Below, piece after piece: positions 25,954-38,810 of a DNA stretch of 64,000 nucleotides. Each line of letters begins with the position of its first letter. Positions within the stretch are counted from its first letter, which is position 1. The DNA comes from Calliopsis andreniformis (taxonomy: Eukaryota > Arthropoda > Insecta > Hymenoptera > Andrenidae). The stretch lies in the NCBI RefSeq assembly GCF_051401765.1, contig NC_135064.1, positions 21,054,001-21,118,000 of the forward strand, in the 5' to 3' direction. The translations under genes were made by a program, and so were the position numbers. The notes under the pieces are model-generated. The model searched no databases. It had not been told where the DNA came from and worked only from the letters and a program-made list of their open reading frames with translations.

Positions 25954-26330
25954 ACAGTGTTCGACAACAGGTGTCAGAAACTTTAAGGGGAGATTCTACG
26001 TGTCAAAAGAGGACGAAAATCAAGAACGATAAAATTGTGTTTAAGGCTCCATTTCATAGCTTTTCATTATTACAAAAATGTCTAAAACTCGTATGAAATG
26101 TGTCTGATTTGAGGCTTATTCTACTGCCTGCTGGCAGTAGTCGGGTCAGACGCAGCGAAGTCAGTAGAATAAGTCCAAAGTCAGACACATTTCACGCGTT
26201 ATTTAAGCGTTCCTAAGAATTAACATAGAAACGAAGCCTGAAACGCAATTTTATCTATCTTCATTTTCCTCTTATTTTAGCACATAGAATCATCTCTTAA
26301 AATGTCTAAGATTTGTCATCGAATACCCTC
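25954..26330. mobile_element. Long-palindrome MITE, copy B
   Basis: This is the same family as the copy at 12.8 kb: GTGTTCGACAACAGGTGTCA at the left end, AAGGGGAGATTCTACGTGTC inside, a central TTATTCTACTG...CAGTAGAATAAG hairpin, and TTTTAGCACATAGAATCATC before a right end whose complement is GAGGGTATTCGATGACAAAT. It is about 377 bp, noncoding, the best-preserved copy. Confidence 0.78.
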
Positions 26331-29300
26331 TATATATTTTTAAATACCGTTTATTATTTCGACTCCTTTTACTTCTACTTCATTTTATGTCTTTCTCCGT
26401 AAAATATTCGTAAAATATAAATTATATTCACTTCAAAATAGAACTAAATTCTAATGAAAAAATTTGGGATTTGCAGGAGGTAGAAGCAGTTTTTATCTAA
26501 ACGTTACATAACAAAATGGTGACAAACACATCCGAGGTACAACATTCAGCAACATCCCAACGTGTGAATGGCCTTCGTATGGCGTTTGTAACGCACCACA
26601 GAGTGCAACTGGTTTTTTATCTACTGCAGTCGTTCATCCGTAGTTATTCGAGCGATAAGGTTCGATAAGCCCACAGACAAGCGCTCTGTAACCATGGATG
26701 CGAGTACAGAAAGCAGAAAAGAGACGTAAAAAATACCAGACAATTGCAGATTTACAATTTTTTTTGTTAAGCCTACATCACACTTTGAAAACTACATCAA
26801 CAGCTGGAGCAGAAGATTGAACTTGTTCCTGAATAAAATAGAAGGAGTGAGAATAGAAACAAAATACAGTATAGAGAATAAGAAATTCTATACTCCTGAG
26901 TAATAATTTCTGCAACTATTTGTAAATCTATCCATCATTGCTTCCTCGTTGCGCAATCATTTCGATTCGCGTTCTTGACGAAGATCCAAAAATGCAATTT
27001 AGAATAACGTGAAATCCTCATTCACTACTCCACACTAAAAGCACTTATCAGTTTATGCATGTACCTTCTCTATATTTCCCTCGGCTAGAAACACATGAAT
27101 AATTTCCATTTAGTGATTTAACATGTTTCATAAAAGACATAGAAAAGTAGTGATTGTACAATGTTGAAACAAGAGGAATAACTTCAGCAACAAAGCTGGT
27201 TTGGTTTTATAAAGTTTGAATAAGCGAATACCAATTTACTGGTAATCTGCCAAAACGTGTCAATTCGGATTTGTTCCCTGGGTCGAAGTAAATTTAAGTG
27301 GACGTTGTGGCTTGTCATTGTCAGACCAGCTCGAGGAGCACGTGTAGATTATGTAAATTCATGCGCACGTGTTACCGAATTGTGAGGGTACCAGGTATAG
27401 AAATACGACAAAAGCTTTATGCAGAGGTAAAGTTTCACGATTCAATAGCTTACATCTACATTAACAACGGCAAAACCTGGCTAGGTTCTGACTGCTAGTA
27501 TTAAAATTAACGTATAATCCAACTATTCTGTCATACAGATATTAGTTTAAATAAGCTTGTTGCATACCTTCTTAGACGTCTTAGACTACTTTATAATAGT
27601 GATATCTAGTATAATATTTAACTATATTTATGATAATTGAGCCAATCATTTACCAAATCGGTTAATTCAACAAAATAAAATTACTTATATGTATTTTAAT
27701 TGTAACAAGAAGTAGATTTGTAAACTATAAAAGATTGAAATGTCATTCTGTTTCTTAAGTAGCAAGTAAATTAATCGATTCTACTTAATTCGTCTGATTT
27801 CTAACCTACTGCAGAGCTAATGGACTTAAAATGACCAAGAGAATTATATTCGATCATGAAAAGTAAGAATTTATGACCATCCTCATCTGTTGGAACATCT
27901 GTCGGTAAAAAAGTATTAAACCTAATGGTGGTAGAAAGAAAATTTACTTTATTCACAGTTGTTGTCGATAAAGAAGTTCCTGAACAAATACCACAGACTC
28001 TAAATATTCCTAATCCTTCTGAATGATTACTTGGCATTTATCTACTTTAAGATTTTTTTAATGTTTTTAAAAGGAGATCTGTGGAATATTGATTTCATCT
28101 ATTTCTCTGTGTACCTGCTCTCTTAATAAGTTCCTTGTGGTAAAACCACCGATCAGATAATAGCTTTGAGACTTCGCCGGTAATATTGGCGGTGATACTA
28201 AAATGATAATGGGGTGCTAGCACCCTAAAAATCAGGGACAGAAAAATACATAGGATGTTAGGTCTATTATTATCTAGTCGGTGCTAATACCACAGACTAG
28301 TATAGAAGATCACTGTATATACTCTTTTGTATCGGTATCATAATTTTGATTCTTACCATTCATGGCGCTGCACTCTTATATTATACACGGTCGATAACGT
28401 TGAGCGTGACACAAAAATGGTAATGGGTCTTTAGAGGAGCTCAATAATGTGGGATAGAAAAAGGCATTTGCTCAATCTGTTGTGTACATATAGACTCGTT
28501 TGCGTTAAGCGACAATACAGTTTAAGACGCTTCCGTTTTTATCGACTATCGCGTCATACTTATCGACTGTTGGTTAGCTAAATTCCTAAAGAAGCTTATT
28601 TGATAAAAGGGGTGAGATAATTAACAAGTACATTATCAACGTAGACCTTTTCACTTAAACGTTTTAACGTGGACACGTATAATGAGATGCATAGAAAAAA
28701 AAGTAACCTCGACCTAGTTGGCAGCATGATAAAAACGGGTATAGGAAAGACACTCTCCTATTCTAGAGGTTCGGGTGAATTCCTCCCTCTTTTACATTTC
28801 GAGCTTTCATCGTGACCTAGTTTATTCCTCTCACTTTTCGTGAAATCGATATGTGCAGACGGTATACATGCAATAAATCGTTAGGAGAGGGGGAAGCGCA
28901 AGAAAGCCCAGGGAAACGAACCCAAACACAGAGATTGCATCTCTGCTCAGCTTTCCTGATCAAAGGATGAACCTTTCGATGAAAACGAGGATGTTACGCA
29001 CTCTCAGATAATGGTTACCATCGACTCTATCAGAAAATATAGAGGCACCTCTTGATTAGAATAATTACAAAGCTGACACAAATGAAAGAATTAAGTAGTT
29101 TTTATGAACATGGCTCTTAACTTTTGTCTTATAAATAATTAAAATGAAAATATAAAAATATGAGAAAATATACAAATTTGAAAATATTTATATACTAGAT
29201 GAACTTAACAAACTTTTAGTTTAGATACTTTAGAACTGTTATTATATAATTAATAGTTGAATTTAGCTATGGTTGAACAAAACATATTAAATATGATCCT

Positions 29301-30106
29301 CAATTTATGCTCAATTTTATACTATGCACCATCTTCTATGTTTACAGATAAATAGAGAAGCTGGTTACTAGGCTTCCTGGTACGACAACAGATGGCGCTC
29401 AAATAATGCAGTGGGGGTAGCTTAAATAAGCTTCGAAAAGTCACTTGCTTTTAGTTTGACTATAGGCACTAAGACTATTGTTCTCCCGAAAGGATCGAGC
29501 TTGAAATAACAACCTAAATATCACTCAGTTTCAGCGATTGCAGCTTCGGAGTACTAAGAAAGATAACACGTAGGTGTCTTCAAACACCGACTGAAAATTT
29601 AACGTAAATAAAGTCGCTTATACCAACGAAAATTCTACTACGACCTAGATTACTGTTTCCTCCACGCTTCAAGAATCTCTGGCATAAGCATAAAGCGCAA
29701 ATTCAAGTTTCAGTACTTAGGACAACGTAGGACTCGCGGAGAAAGTTACACAGCTAATCTACTTTAAAACAAAACAAGTATTCAGTAAACTCCGTCGAAA
29801 GCGTCGAAACGACTATCTTATTATTCAGAAACAGGCCAAATTACAGCTTTACACAGCACATACTTTCCAGTTTATTAACAAAATTCGTGTTGCTTATCCC
29901 TGCCCCTGTGTAAACCTTAATTAGGAAGCACTGAATTTTTCAATGAAAAGGAGATCAACACACCATAAAATTCGATGTGGTCGCGTGCTCTCCCTTCAAA
30001 AATAATGTCCCCCAAGATGTGAGCATAAAAGTCGACCCAAACAGCCAGGAGGAGCGTACTAAATTTCTTCGAAACTAATTAAAGTTTGGAAAACACGAAA
30101 ACTCAC

Positions 30107-30240
30107 CCCTCTTGCGTCCCTGAAGAGGATGGCGGCGTGTACTGGGTCCAGACAGGCATCAGATGCTCTGTGTGGAATCGCTGGTGTGCCCAAAGAGAAT
30201 CTCCTCGCGCCAGGATCCAGAGAATTCCTTCTTAGCGCTC
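30107..30240 (-). CDS. SNF4Agamma: AMPK gamma subunit, common N-terminal exon
   Basis: This internal coding exon is 134 nt long. The acceptor is ctaattgcag|GAGCGC and the donor AGAGGG|GTGAGT. It takes one base from the preceding exon (G|GA, Gly), then encodes 44 codons and ends in phase 0. The product reads ALRRNSLDPGARRFSLG at the start, then TPAIPHRASDACL, and ends DPVHAAILFRDARG. From what I know of insect SNF4A-gamma, the DPVHAAILFRD(A/S)RG-LPV.DPFLEKV segment sits just before the CBS region, which is why I name the gene. RRNS, RRFS and HRAS are likely basophilic phosphosites. Both the 38069 exon and the 58904 microexon end in phase 1 and can join here without a stop. The reading frame is closed by the donor, so it is not visible as a long ORF. 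Function is from the family; splicing is predicted from sequence only. Confidence 0.9.
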
Positions 30241-30333
30241 CTGCAATTAGTTCATCATCATTATTCTCTGTTTAGGTGAATTTTACACATTCTCACTTTG
30301 GATAGGTATGCACTTGGGATGATTCATCCACAG

Positions 30334-30488
30334 CAGGGTTGCCAGGTTGCGGGATAAAATGTCTCAATGATGTCATAGAATAGAAGAAGGGTACTGCAGA
30401 ATATCTGACTACATTGTCTGCGGTATCTTCATTCTTCTATTCTATAACGTCACTGTAAGACATTTTATCTTGCGATCTGGCTACCCTG
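30334..30488. mobile_element. Foldback element 1 upstream of the common exon
   Basis: CAGGGTTGCCAGGTTGCGGG at the left is matched on the opposite strand by CAGGGTAGCCAGATCGCAAG at the right. Pairing continues through ATAAAATGTCT and ATAGAATAGAAGAA blocks, giving arms of about 60 bp. It lies 93 bp upstream of the acceptor at 30241. Confidence 0.72.
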
Positions 30489-30489
30489 A

Positions 30490-30670
30490 TTGCCAGGAGA
30501 TTCTTCATTGGCGTAGAGAATTAGAATATTGGATTGTTAATGGGGAGTAGAGAGGGAATAAGTTAGAGTCGTTGGTCGATCCCTGCCAACATTCCCTCTT
30601 TACTCCCTAGTATGTCATGTATCTGTGACGTAACTAATTCTCTGCGTTAGTGAAGAATTTTCTGGCAACC
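30490..30670. mobile_element. Foldback element 2, adjacent to element 1
   Basis: TTGCCAGGAGATTCTTCATT and the inner TAGAGAATTAG pair with GGTTGCCAGAAAATTCTTCA read from the right end. An inner stem (GGGGAGTAGAGAGGGAAT / ATTCCCTCTTTACTCCCT) pairs too. It begins about one base after element 1. Confidence 0.7.
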
Positions 30671-33600
30671 TTGAATTCCACAGTGAACGTAAAAGATGAA
30701 AGCTGGAGTAGTTGCATCAGTTCAATAGTTGAATTCCTTTCACTAGTTCTGTATGTGAAAGCCAACCTGACCCAAGTAATCCTTTTTTGTTATTTTTCAA
30801 GAGAGAAAATCATCCATATCTTAACATAATATTTGAAGTAGTTTATACTATTAAATCTTCTTTACTTATAACGTAACATAAATGTATTCTTGTTCTGCTA
30901 AAATGAAGAAAAAAGCAATAAGACGCTGCATAAAACCTAATTTCGAAAAAAATGAACTACGATTAATCTGGCTCTCAGGTGAGTAGGTACAAAGTTTTCA
31001 AATAAATCTGAATGACTAACCTCAGCTGTTCACTTTTTTCACTGTCAATGAATCATCCATGCATTTCATCAAAAGGTAGAGACCGGCTCTACTTCCTTCA
31101 GTATTCATTTTAGACGTCCAGTCAAGATGAAATGCAGATGAGAACAATTTTTACACTTTTCATTGTGGATGATTCATCCACATCCAAAGTGTAACGTTTA
31201 AATTTGCTTTTAGGTGAAAATTCAAGAAGATTGAGATCGGCGACGAATCGAGTGTCTGATATCGCGATGAAAGCGCGTAAGCGAGGGAAAGAGTCGAGTG
31301 CTCGCCGCAAGGAGCATGACATATCGTTCGTGGTACAATTCGAATCGCGAGAGATAGTGTGTGGATCAATTAAAATCTTCGGCAACTCTTTTTTTTTCTT
31401 CTGCCCTGGCCAGCTTTTGTCCATCAGCGAGATGCAATCGTTGCTTGGCTGGGATTGAGCCAAGCAGAGTTACAGCGCTGACCTTAACTTGTTACAGTTT
31501 AACGCAATTTATGGGCAGACGTGCACAATCTTTTATATAGCGTTACGTAAAACGTGACTCGCCATGTTATTTACATTTCCATTGCGTGCACGTTTCGAAT
31601 GTGTCCGAGTTCACGTCTGACTCATCGAACGATACTTTTTTCATGTTTTCGTGCGAGCCCACGCCACACGGCTCGCGACAACGAAATCGGTGAGACGTGC
31701 GCAGAACACTTCTTGGATTCATATTTGTAGTAATTATTTGCAGCATCATTTTTAACAGAAATTTACTCACAAACCTATTGATTAAAATTAAGGGCAATAG
31801 AAAACGGAGTTACAATTCATTGACTTGTGATACTTCAATCGCGAGGATGCACAATCTGGATATAAAAGTTTGGTTTATCGTAGTTTCAGCCAATAATAAG
31901 CTCGCAGAAGCTTGAAATTTGATATCAATTATATCACGAAATAATAATATTTCGCTTACGCTGTTATTACAGATAAATACAACTTTGTTATTGTAATTTG
32001 AATAAATTTAGATTGACTGACCCGATTATTATCGTGCGCCACAGAAGAGATATAAAAATGTTGACCTTCCAAGCAAGTGTTTATCGAAAGTTTCGCGTGT
32101 GAAGTACTGTGAATGTGAGCTTCACCATATTTCGCTTGCACAGTATTTTTTTGAACATGCCAAATCTGTTGAAAAACGAATACTATGGGCACGTGTTAGC
32201 GACGTTGGAATACTGATCCTTCCGGTGTCGCGCACCCGAAACGTGCTTAACTCAACAAGCACGTGTTTTGCAAAATAAACTTTTTCCTCAGCCCAAGGCG
32301 TCGACTATTCGACCGTAGTCACACGAAACCGGAATTTGTTTCCAGTTACAAAAGTAGCCACCATCCATTTTTACTTCCACCTCAACCGAAAGCTATTTCA
32401 GAGCTTCTAACGTTTATTTAACAAACAAGCTCGCACGGTGAAATTCGTCGAAATGATTTTATAATTAAGTAGATACTTAACTAGCTCGTCTGTGACCTAA
32501 GCCAATGATAGTTAAATAAATAGAAAAAACAGACTTTTATTTTTTACGTTGAAAACTGTCCAAACGACAGAAATTTCTGGATATTATTTTTTATCTTTTA
32601 CATGTTTGAAGAATATCGAACTTTTCTCGATAAATATGTAGCAATAAAAGTTCAAAGAAATAATATATTTTCATCTACCTGATACTTATCGTTTTTAGTT
32701 TGTCATATATACCAAATTAGGTATGTTAAAATTAAGTTTTATTTCACTAACCCTTATTGTCAGTTATGTGCACATTACTAATTATATTCTGTAATCTATG
32801 ACAAAGCTGTATAATTACTATCCTTACAATTCGTTGGTAGTGAAATAGATATCAGTTACAGAAAATCAACAATTTAAACAAAAGAGGTCCTCAAACGAAC
32901 GACTAATATTATACCAGAGAATCCTCAGAAAGGATCCTCACAAAGGCCCCAGCACATTTTCAATTTGAAACTCTCTACAAGAATATTTCTTCCTTCCATT
33001 TTGCATTCGTATCTCTCAGCTGACATTTCATCCCACGACTACCTAATTGACGTTCTAAATCAATTCTACCTTGGATACATTTAATTTCTTCCTCGATGTT
33101 TCCCCTGCTGAATTTGATCGGTATCAAGAATAAACGAGCAAAGAAAACAAAAATCGCGATAATAAATCAGCTCTGACAGTAAAGTATAAGCGTCGCTCTT
33201 TTCGTTAGAACGTCTGACTAATGAAAAATTAAAACGTCACACCGACGCAAAAATTCACAGTGATGCCTCGAGAGACCCAGCACATCGCGATTTGTTTTTC
33301 TCGTGACGAAGGTCAATGGTGCACGTTCCAACGATTAAATCCGCTTCCTCAGCTCGAAACGTTACCGTGATATCCCTCGGTTTATCGACGGTATTTATTT
33401 CCTTCGTGCATTCCCATCCACGATATCCCAGCGCGACGACGTTACGGGACTGACGATCCTCCACGTCGAACGATAGACAAGCCGTCTGTGTACTGATACA
33501 TCGTACCGATAAATATTATAATCTATTGTAGACTCTCCGATAGGAATCTGTCATGTCAGCGAACTCAACGTACATACGTTTCAAATAATCTCTCATTTAT

Positions 33601-36500
33601 TTCACTGATCTTCCATGACTTCCTAGTTGCAGTTGTATAGAGAGTATCGAAGTTGAAGATTACATCGTTAAAAATATTATATGAAAATTAAGATACAAAA
33701 TACAAAAAATACAAAAATGACATAAAATCGTTAAATATGATTTTGTTCGTTATATAATACTGTGACGTGAGATATTTGAAAATTTTCTAAGTTATATTTC
33801 TTAAATCCTTCACCAAGACTCATTAAAATGAAAGCGTTACACTTGAGATGCTTTCCTCTTCCAATTAGGAAAAATGGACCTTGCAGTTTACCAGAGAAAA
33901 CTTCTTTCTTCTGACCTCACGACCAGTCAGTTTGTAGAAAGTTGAGAACTCTGAAAGACGACTTCAAATTATTGTCACTTTTAAGAAGGAAGATAACTGA
34001 ATGCTTCTTGGACTAAGAGTGACGAGGAGTCTTCAAAGGGCAGAAAAGTAAGCGACGCTGGTTAACATGGACAGTTGCTGATAACTGAAAGGGTCACCCG
34101 ACACCTGAAGAACCTTAGCTCAGGTAGGTTTGATATAGAAACTTTAAACTCAGATTACACCTAAACGTCGATGAATATGTCAGTTCTCTAACGTAGGAAA
34201 GAACTTTCTCGTATCTGACATGGTTTGGATAAAAATACACGAAACTACGCGCCAGTAATTTTCGAGTACCCGCATAAGTCTCTATATTCATGTTCTAAAT
34301 GACCTTGCATGTAACCTTTCATCTCTTTTACTCTTAATCTTTATTTCTTCGAAATTCCTTTCATCAGTTAAACAATTATTTGCTATTAAAATACTTTAAT
34401 AAAAACTCCGAGTGGAAATTTTATTTTATCGATTGAAAAGATTGCTTACCCAGTTGGTGCAATAATTAAATTCTTTAACTAGGTTCGAAGTATCTAGACT
34501 GAAAGATAGAACAATGCAATATACCAAATAGAATGGCTAAAAACAAAGATAATTAAATATCTATGTGAATAGCTGTACTTAATCAAGTGTAACTTCTAAG
34601 AATAGGTGTACAGTATCAGAAATATATCTGAGAGCACACTGAATGAATAAAAAATCAAAGATGGTTGTTTGACATCGAGAATGAAAGAGAGAAACCACTA
34701 CAACGGGACAACCAATTCAACATAATTGAGTCAATAAAAGGACGATGTTTTCTTTTTTAAGTAAACAACGAATCGCTTGGGCTTTATTGATTGCTCGTAA
34801 AACAATCTGTTTTCCCTTTGCCAAGAACCAATACCAAACTTCTGATAAATAGATCCACCACTTTCTAAATATACAAAATTTAAAAAAAAGTACATAAATT
34901 CAATTACGCTCATTGTAGTCAATACAGATCACACGAGCATTATGTAACATAAATACTTAGTATTCAGTACATCTCGAATTACGATAATTTGTTTGTCTTC
35001 AATACTATGTAACCTTTCGAGGATAAACTTTGCTCTTCGCGATATGCAGTTCAAATGATGCGAAACTCAAACAAACAATTACTCATTGATGAATAAAGTT
35101 TCTTCGTATAGTATATTACACTACCTTAATAGCCTTTAATGGCTGCGTTTGGTAATAACTGGAAATATTAGATGAGCTGGACGCTGCACAGGAACGCAGA
35201 CGCATCGAATGCACTTTTCAATTAGCGTCGCCTGTACCATGAATTTTGCAACGATAACATGTGCTCCTGGATGCAAACACTAAACGGCATCGATTAATCG
35301 CGTTTGCCATAATATCACACATCGCACTCCGTTGTTCTCCAAGGGAATACATAACAATTGCGCGCGAGACAAAATGTCACATCAAGACGATACAATTATC
35401 TTGCATCGGTGCAGTCAGACGAAGAACGCTAACGAGATACGTAACGAGTATCAATCACAAGTGCTCCAGAAGAAAAAAATAGTAGAAGAAAAAAATAGGA
35501 GAAGACAAAAAGTGTTAGAAGAAAGAAAAAACACGATCGACAGTGCATGAAAAACATAATAAAATTTATGCAAAAATGGTTGCATCATAGAACATAATAG
35601 CGAGATTACTGACGTTAGATTACGCTAAATCTAATGTTTTAAACATAGTTGCTCATACTTGAAATAACCTAGCACCTCTGTCTTCCTGTTTTTTCCATCT
35701 TAATATGCAGCAGATAAATATAACTCGTTCTAGAGTTAATATAAGTATATTTTTCATTTCCTTTGCATAATGCCTCTACAAGTGAAAATTTCTAGAGATG
35801 GAGCAGTGTATGCAACACTGTTCCTAATAAATAGGCGAAATTCGGTTTCTATTACACTAGGATTTGGCTACCAGTGTTCTAGATCACTGATGAGCCCCTA
35901 ATGCGATCCCATACATAATTCGGCAAAGGTTTGACCCTGTTTCACCACCACGCGCGGCACCATCAATCTCTCCACTCGTTCGTGAAGTTCCTAGCATTAT
36001 GAAGTGCTTCATAAAATTAATAAACGCTCGTTCGGCGGGCTTCTTCGCGCGGCCATCGGCTGCATACGTTGCAGCTGCAACGAACGCCGTCGTCCATTGA
36101 CGCAGTTCCTTTGAAGCCGTTTGACTCGATGATCCAAGGCCGACGTTTATGCTCGCCGCCTAAAATAACTCGACTTCTTCGCGAATGACAATAATTAATA
36201 TTTCCTATCGATTGTTGACGTCTCTGACGTTAGAAGCGGGGTTCTTAGAAGCGGGGTAGTGGGAGTCGTCAGGATTCAAGATCGTACGCTGATGATAATT
36301 CATGATCTTCGTTTTGGTTATTTCGAAACGATTCCAGAAACCAGAAGGAACGAAAAATCGTTTGTAATCGATCATATTTAATCATTTGCAGAACTATCAC
36401 CTACGCATTTTCAAGAAACACACTACTGTAAACGATTTATATTGATGTTATTATTATAGTGGAGGTAATGTGACAGCATGAACTTCTATGAAATAATAAT

Positions 36501-36705
36501 GAAAATTTGAATATTTGAAAATTTAGAAATTTGAATATTTGAAAATTTAAAAATTTGAATATTTGAAAATTGGAATATTTGAAAATTTAAAAATTTGAAT
36601 ATTTGAAAATTTAAAAATTTAAAAATTTGAATATTTGAAAATTTGAATATTTGAAAATTTGAAAAATTGAATATTTCAACAATTGCAAAATTTGCAAAAT
36701 TACAA
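36501..36705. repeat. GAATATTT/GAAAATTT minisatellite, locus 1
   Basis: This is an array of 8-bp units (GAATATTT, GAAAATTT, AAAAATTT) in irregular alternation. The Phe/Ile/Lys/Asn ORF across it on the minus strand is an artefact of the repeat. Confidence 0.9.
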
Positions 36706-37408
36706 AAAGGTATCAAATTTACTCTAGTAAATTATGTATTAAAAATATCATAAATAAGCCCTACTCAGCCACTTCATCATGTGGATTCAAGATCCTACAT
36801 ACTGCCAATATTTTGTGTAACATATAACAGAACACATTGTAAATATCATATTTCATAACCAAATAACACAGACCCTGCCTGGCTTGTAATATCAGGCATT
36901 TGACAACAACTTTCTAAACATATAACAGTCCTGAATCACGGCTGACATGAACGTAATACTGTCCAACTTGGCACGACGAAATACCGTGAGAAATTACAGT
37001 CTTCGATCGTCACCAAAACAAATTGCATAACCAAACCCAGACGAATCATTAACATAAGAAATTTGCCAACATTTCGGCATCATAGGTCTTTACTAGTTCC
37101 TAAAAAAAATAGTTGAAGAATATCACCAAAAAACTCCTCACGCCACAAAATTTGAAATTTCCACTGAAATTCCAAAGGCCAAAGGAGCCACTAATTATGA
37201 AAGTGATCCAGGTGAAAAATTGTAAGAAGTTAAATTTATCATTTATTTGAAACAGTACCTAAATCGATATACCAAATGACTGATAAATTCAACTTTTCTC
37301 GGACTTCCACCTCAAACCACTTCCCTAATCACCAGCACAGTTATTTCCCCCTCAAAAGAGGATCCCCAAACCCTGCCTGAAAACTCCAAGCTAACTTATC
37401 TCGGTTAC

Positions 37409-38069
37409 CTTGCCTGAGTATGCTTTCGTAGATCCTGTAAGTGGTCTCACAGTCAGCGTCCCTGAGACTCGGGATCCGCGCACCTCCATCCAAACTCTGG
37501 CTCCTATTCCTGAACTCCTGCTGCTCGTCCCTCTTCCTCGGTGGGTCTTGGCATTCGCTTTGTCTTCTGATATGGCCCAACCTTCGGCCAAACTGTCGTA
37601 TCATCTCCTGAATACTGTGATGATGGTGGTGGTGGTGTTTTTCATGGTCCCCTGTAGGGCTGAGCGACGTGGGGGACGCTCTGCCATTGCTGCCCTGATG
37701 CTGCTGGTGCACATGATGAATATGGTGCAGGGGATGGTGGTGATGGTGGCTCTGATGATGATGGCTGCTCCCGTGGATCGTGTGGTAGACGGAGTGATGG
37801 TGTATGGTCGAGCTGTGATTCGAGGAATTCGAGCCATGAGATGAGCCGTAGGACGTCGAGGACCCGTAAGAGTAGGTCGAGCTGACGGACCCTCGGGAGA
37901 TTCGTTTCGGCATGTGCTTCTGGCCCAACAGCTCGCAGAGGAACTTGGTGTCGTGGTGTCTGGTGTCCGAGGCGGACGAGCTTTTCGAGTCCTGGTGATG
38001 GTGCGCGGTGGTCCTCGAGTCGCCGTTGTGGGAGCCGTGGTGCGACAACAGATGACTGATCCCGTGCAT
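37409..38069 (-). CDS. SNF4Agamma: AMPK gamma subunit, His/Ser-rich alternative first coding exon
   Basis: This exon encodes the N-terminus of a long isoform of the AMP-activated protein kinase gamma subunit, the regulatory subunit whose CBS domains (outside this window) bind AMP/ATP. The open frame runs on upstream only to a TGA near 38165 with no earlier ATG, so I start at the ATG at 38069 (MHGISHLLSHHG). It gives 220 codons plus one base and ends at a good donor, CAAG|GTAACC, in phase 1; the frame past the donor stops at 37341. Residues about 90-147 are His-rich low complexity. A basic helix-like block follows (SIQEMIRQFGRRLGHIRRQS, 152-171), then RNRSQSLDGG (177-186) and the closing YRIYESILRQ. 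RRQS, KRIS and RSQS are basophilic-kinase-like sites. Phase 1 fits the exon at 30240 exactly (G|GA). The exon body alone would not identify the gene; identity comes from the downstream exons. The upstream TTCAGTC at about 38187 could be an initiator or a 3' splice site. Confidence 0.85.
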
Positions 38070-38540
38070 CTCGATAAACACCGATTCCCGCCTTCGCTTC
38101 TCTGTGCACGTCGACGCGGAACAATTCGGTACGCCCCGGGCGTGACTCGACGATCGATCTCGAATCGTTCACGAGGCGTGGAAGACTGAAGAGTGTATCG
38201 ATGCCAGTAAAACTGTGGAAAATAGTGCAGGGCTATTGATATGGAAGAGATGACAACAGTCCAAGTTCTTGGAGTCGCGAGACCGACGATATCGATTACA
38301 TGAATCCAGTTATGGCAATTCGATGCACACTGCGGCCGAATTTATGAGCAGAGTTAAATGTGACGCTCACTTTCTAAGGGGACCACCTTGGCGATTTGTG
38401 GAATTCATCAAATTGAACTCCCCAATGCACTTGTTTATGCGTATGGTCTATAGTTTAGGAGATACTGGTAATTAAAAATAATCCTCACGCTTTACTCTCT
38501 TTAAAGATTTAAAGGTTTGATTATTGAAATAAATAAATAT

Positions 38541-38810
38541 ATGAATGTTTGAATATTTGGCTACTTGAGAGCTTGGATACTTGAAAATTTGAGAATTTGA
38601 ATACTTGAGAATTTGAATATTTGAGAATTTAAATATTTGAGTATTTGAACATTTGAACATTTGAATACTTGAGAATTTGAATATTTGAGAATTTAAATAT
38701 TTGAATATTTGAATACCTGAGAATTTGAATATTTGAGAAGTTAAATATTTGAGTATTTGAACATTTGAATATTCAAAAATTCGAATATTTGAATATTTGT
38801 AAATTTAATA
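38541..38810. repeat. GAATATTT-type minisatellite, locus 2
   Basis: This array has more varied 8-bp units (GAATATTT, GAATACTT, GAGAATTT, GAACATTT). A higher-order repeat of about 70-80 bp seems present (GAATACTTGAGAATTTGAAT recurs). It lies about 350-620 bp upstream of the His-rich first exon. Confidence 0.88.

Larger units (their letters stand above)
15217..30106 (-). other. Intron between common exon and short-isoform exon
   Basis: This is intronic for the long isoforms; the full intron is 30106-14541. It contains two copies of the long-palindrome MITE, a TTAA-flanked foldback at 19.35 kb, CpG-rich patches at 22.2-22.6 and 23.9-24.5 kb, the 100-codon ORF and the GACGT repeat at 24.6 kb. 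A possible 5' UTR of the short isoform occupies some of 15.2-15.8 kb. Elsewhere (for example 16-19, 27-30 kb) nothing is recognised. Confidence 0.7.
30241..37408 (-). other. Intron between the His-rich exon and the common exon
   Basis: This intron is about 7.2 kb, bounded by CAAG|GTAACC at 37408 and TTGCAG at 30241. It holds two tandem foldback elements directly upstream of the acceptor (30334-30670) and the minisatellite at 36.5 kb. The rest is AT-rich with no coding signal I can support. Confidence 0.75.

Noticed and set aside
36486..36716. 76-aa Phe/Ile/Asn/Lys ORF on the minus strand
   Set aside because: It is the translation of the GAATATTT/GAAAATTT minisatellite.
37410..37844. Plus-strand 144-aa ORF rich in Met/Val
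   Set aside because: It is antisense to the His-rich exon; His codons read backwards give Met/Val runs.
37642..38172. Second minus-strand frame of 176 aa
   Set aside because: It overlaps the His-rich exon in another frame, starts at a non-ATG codon and has no phase-matching donor.
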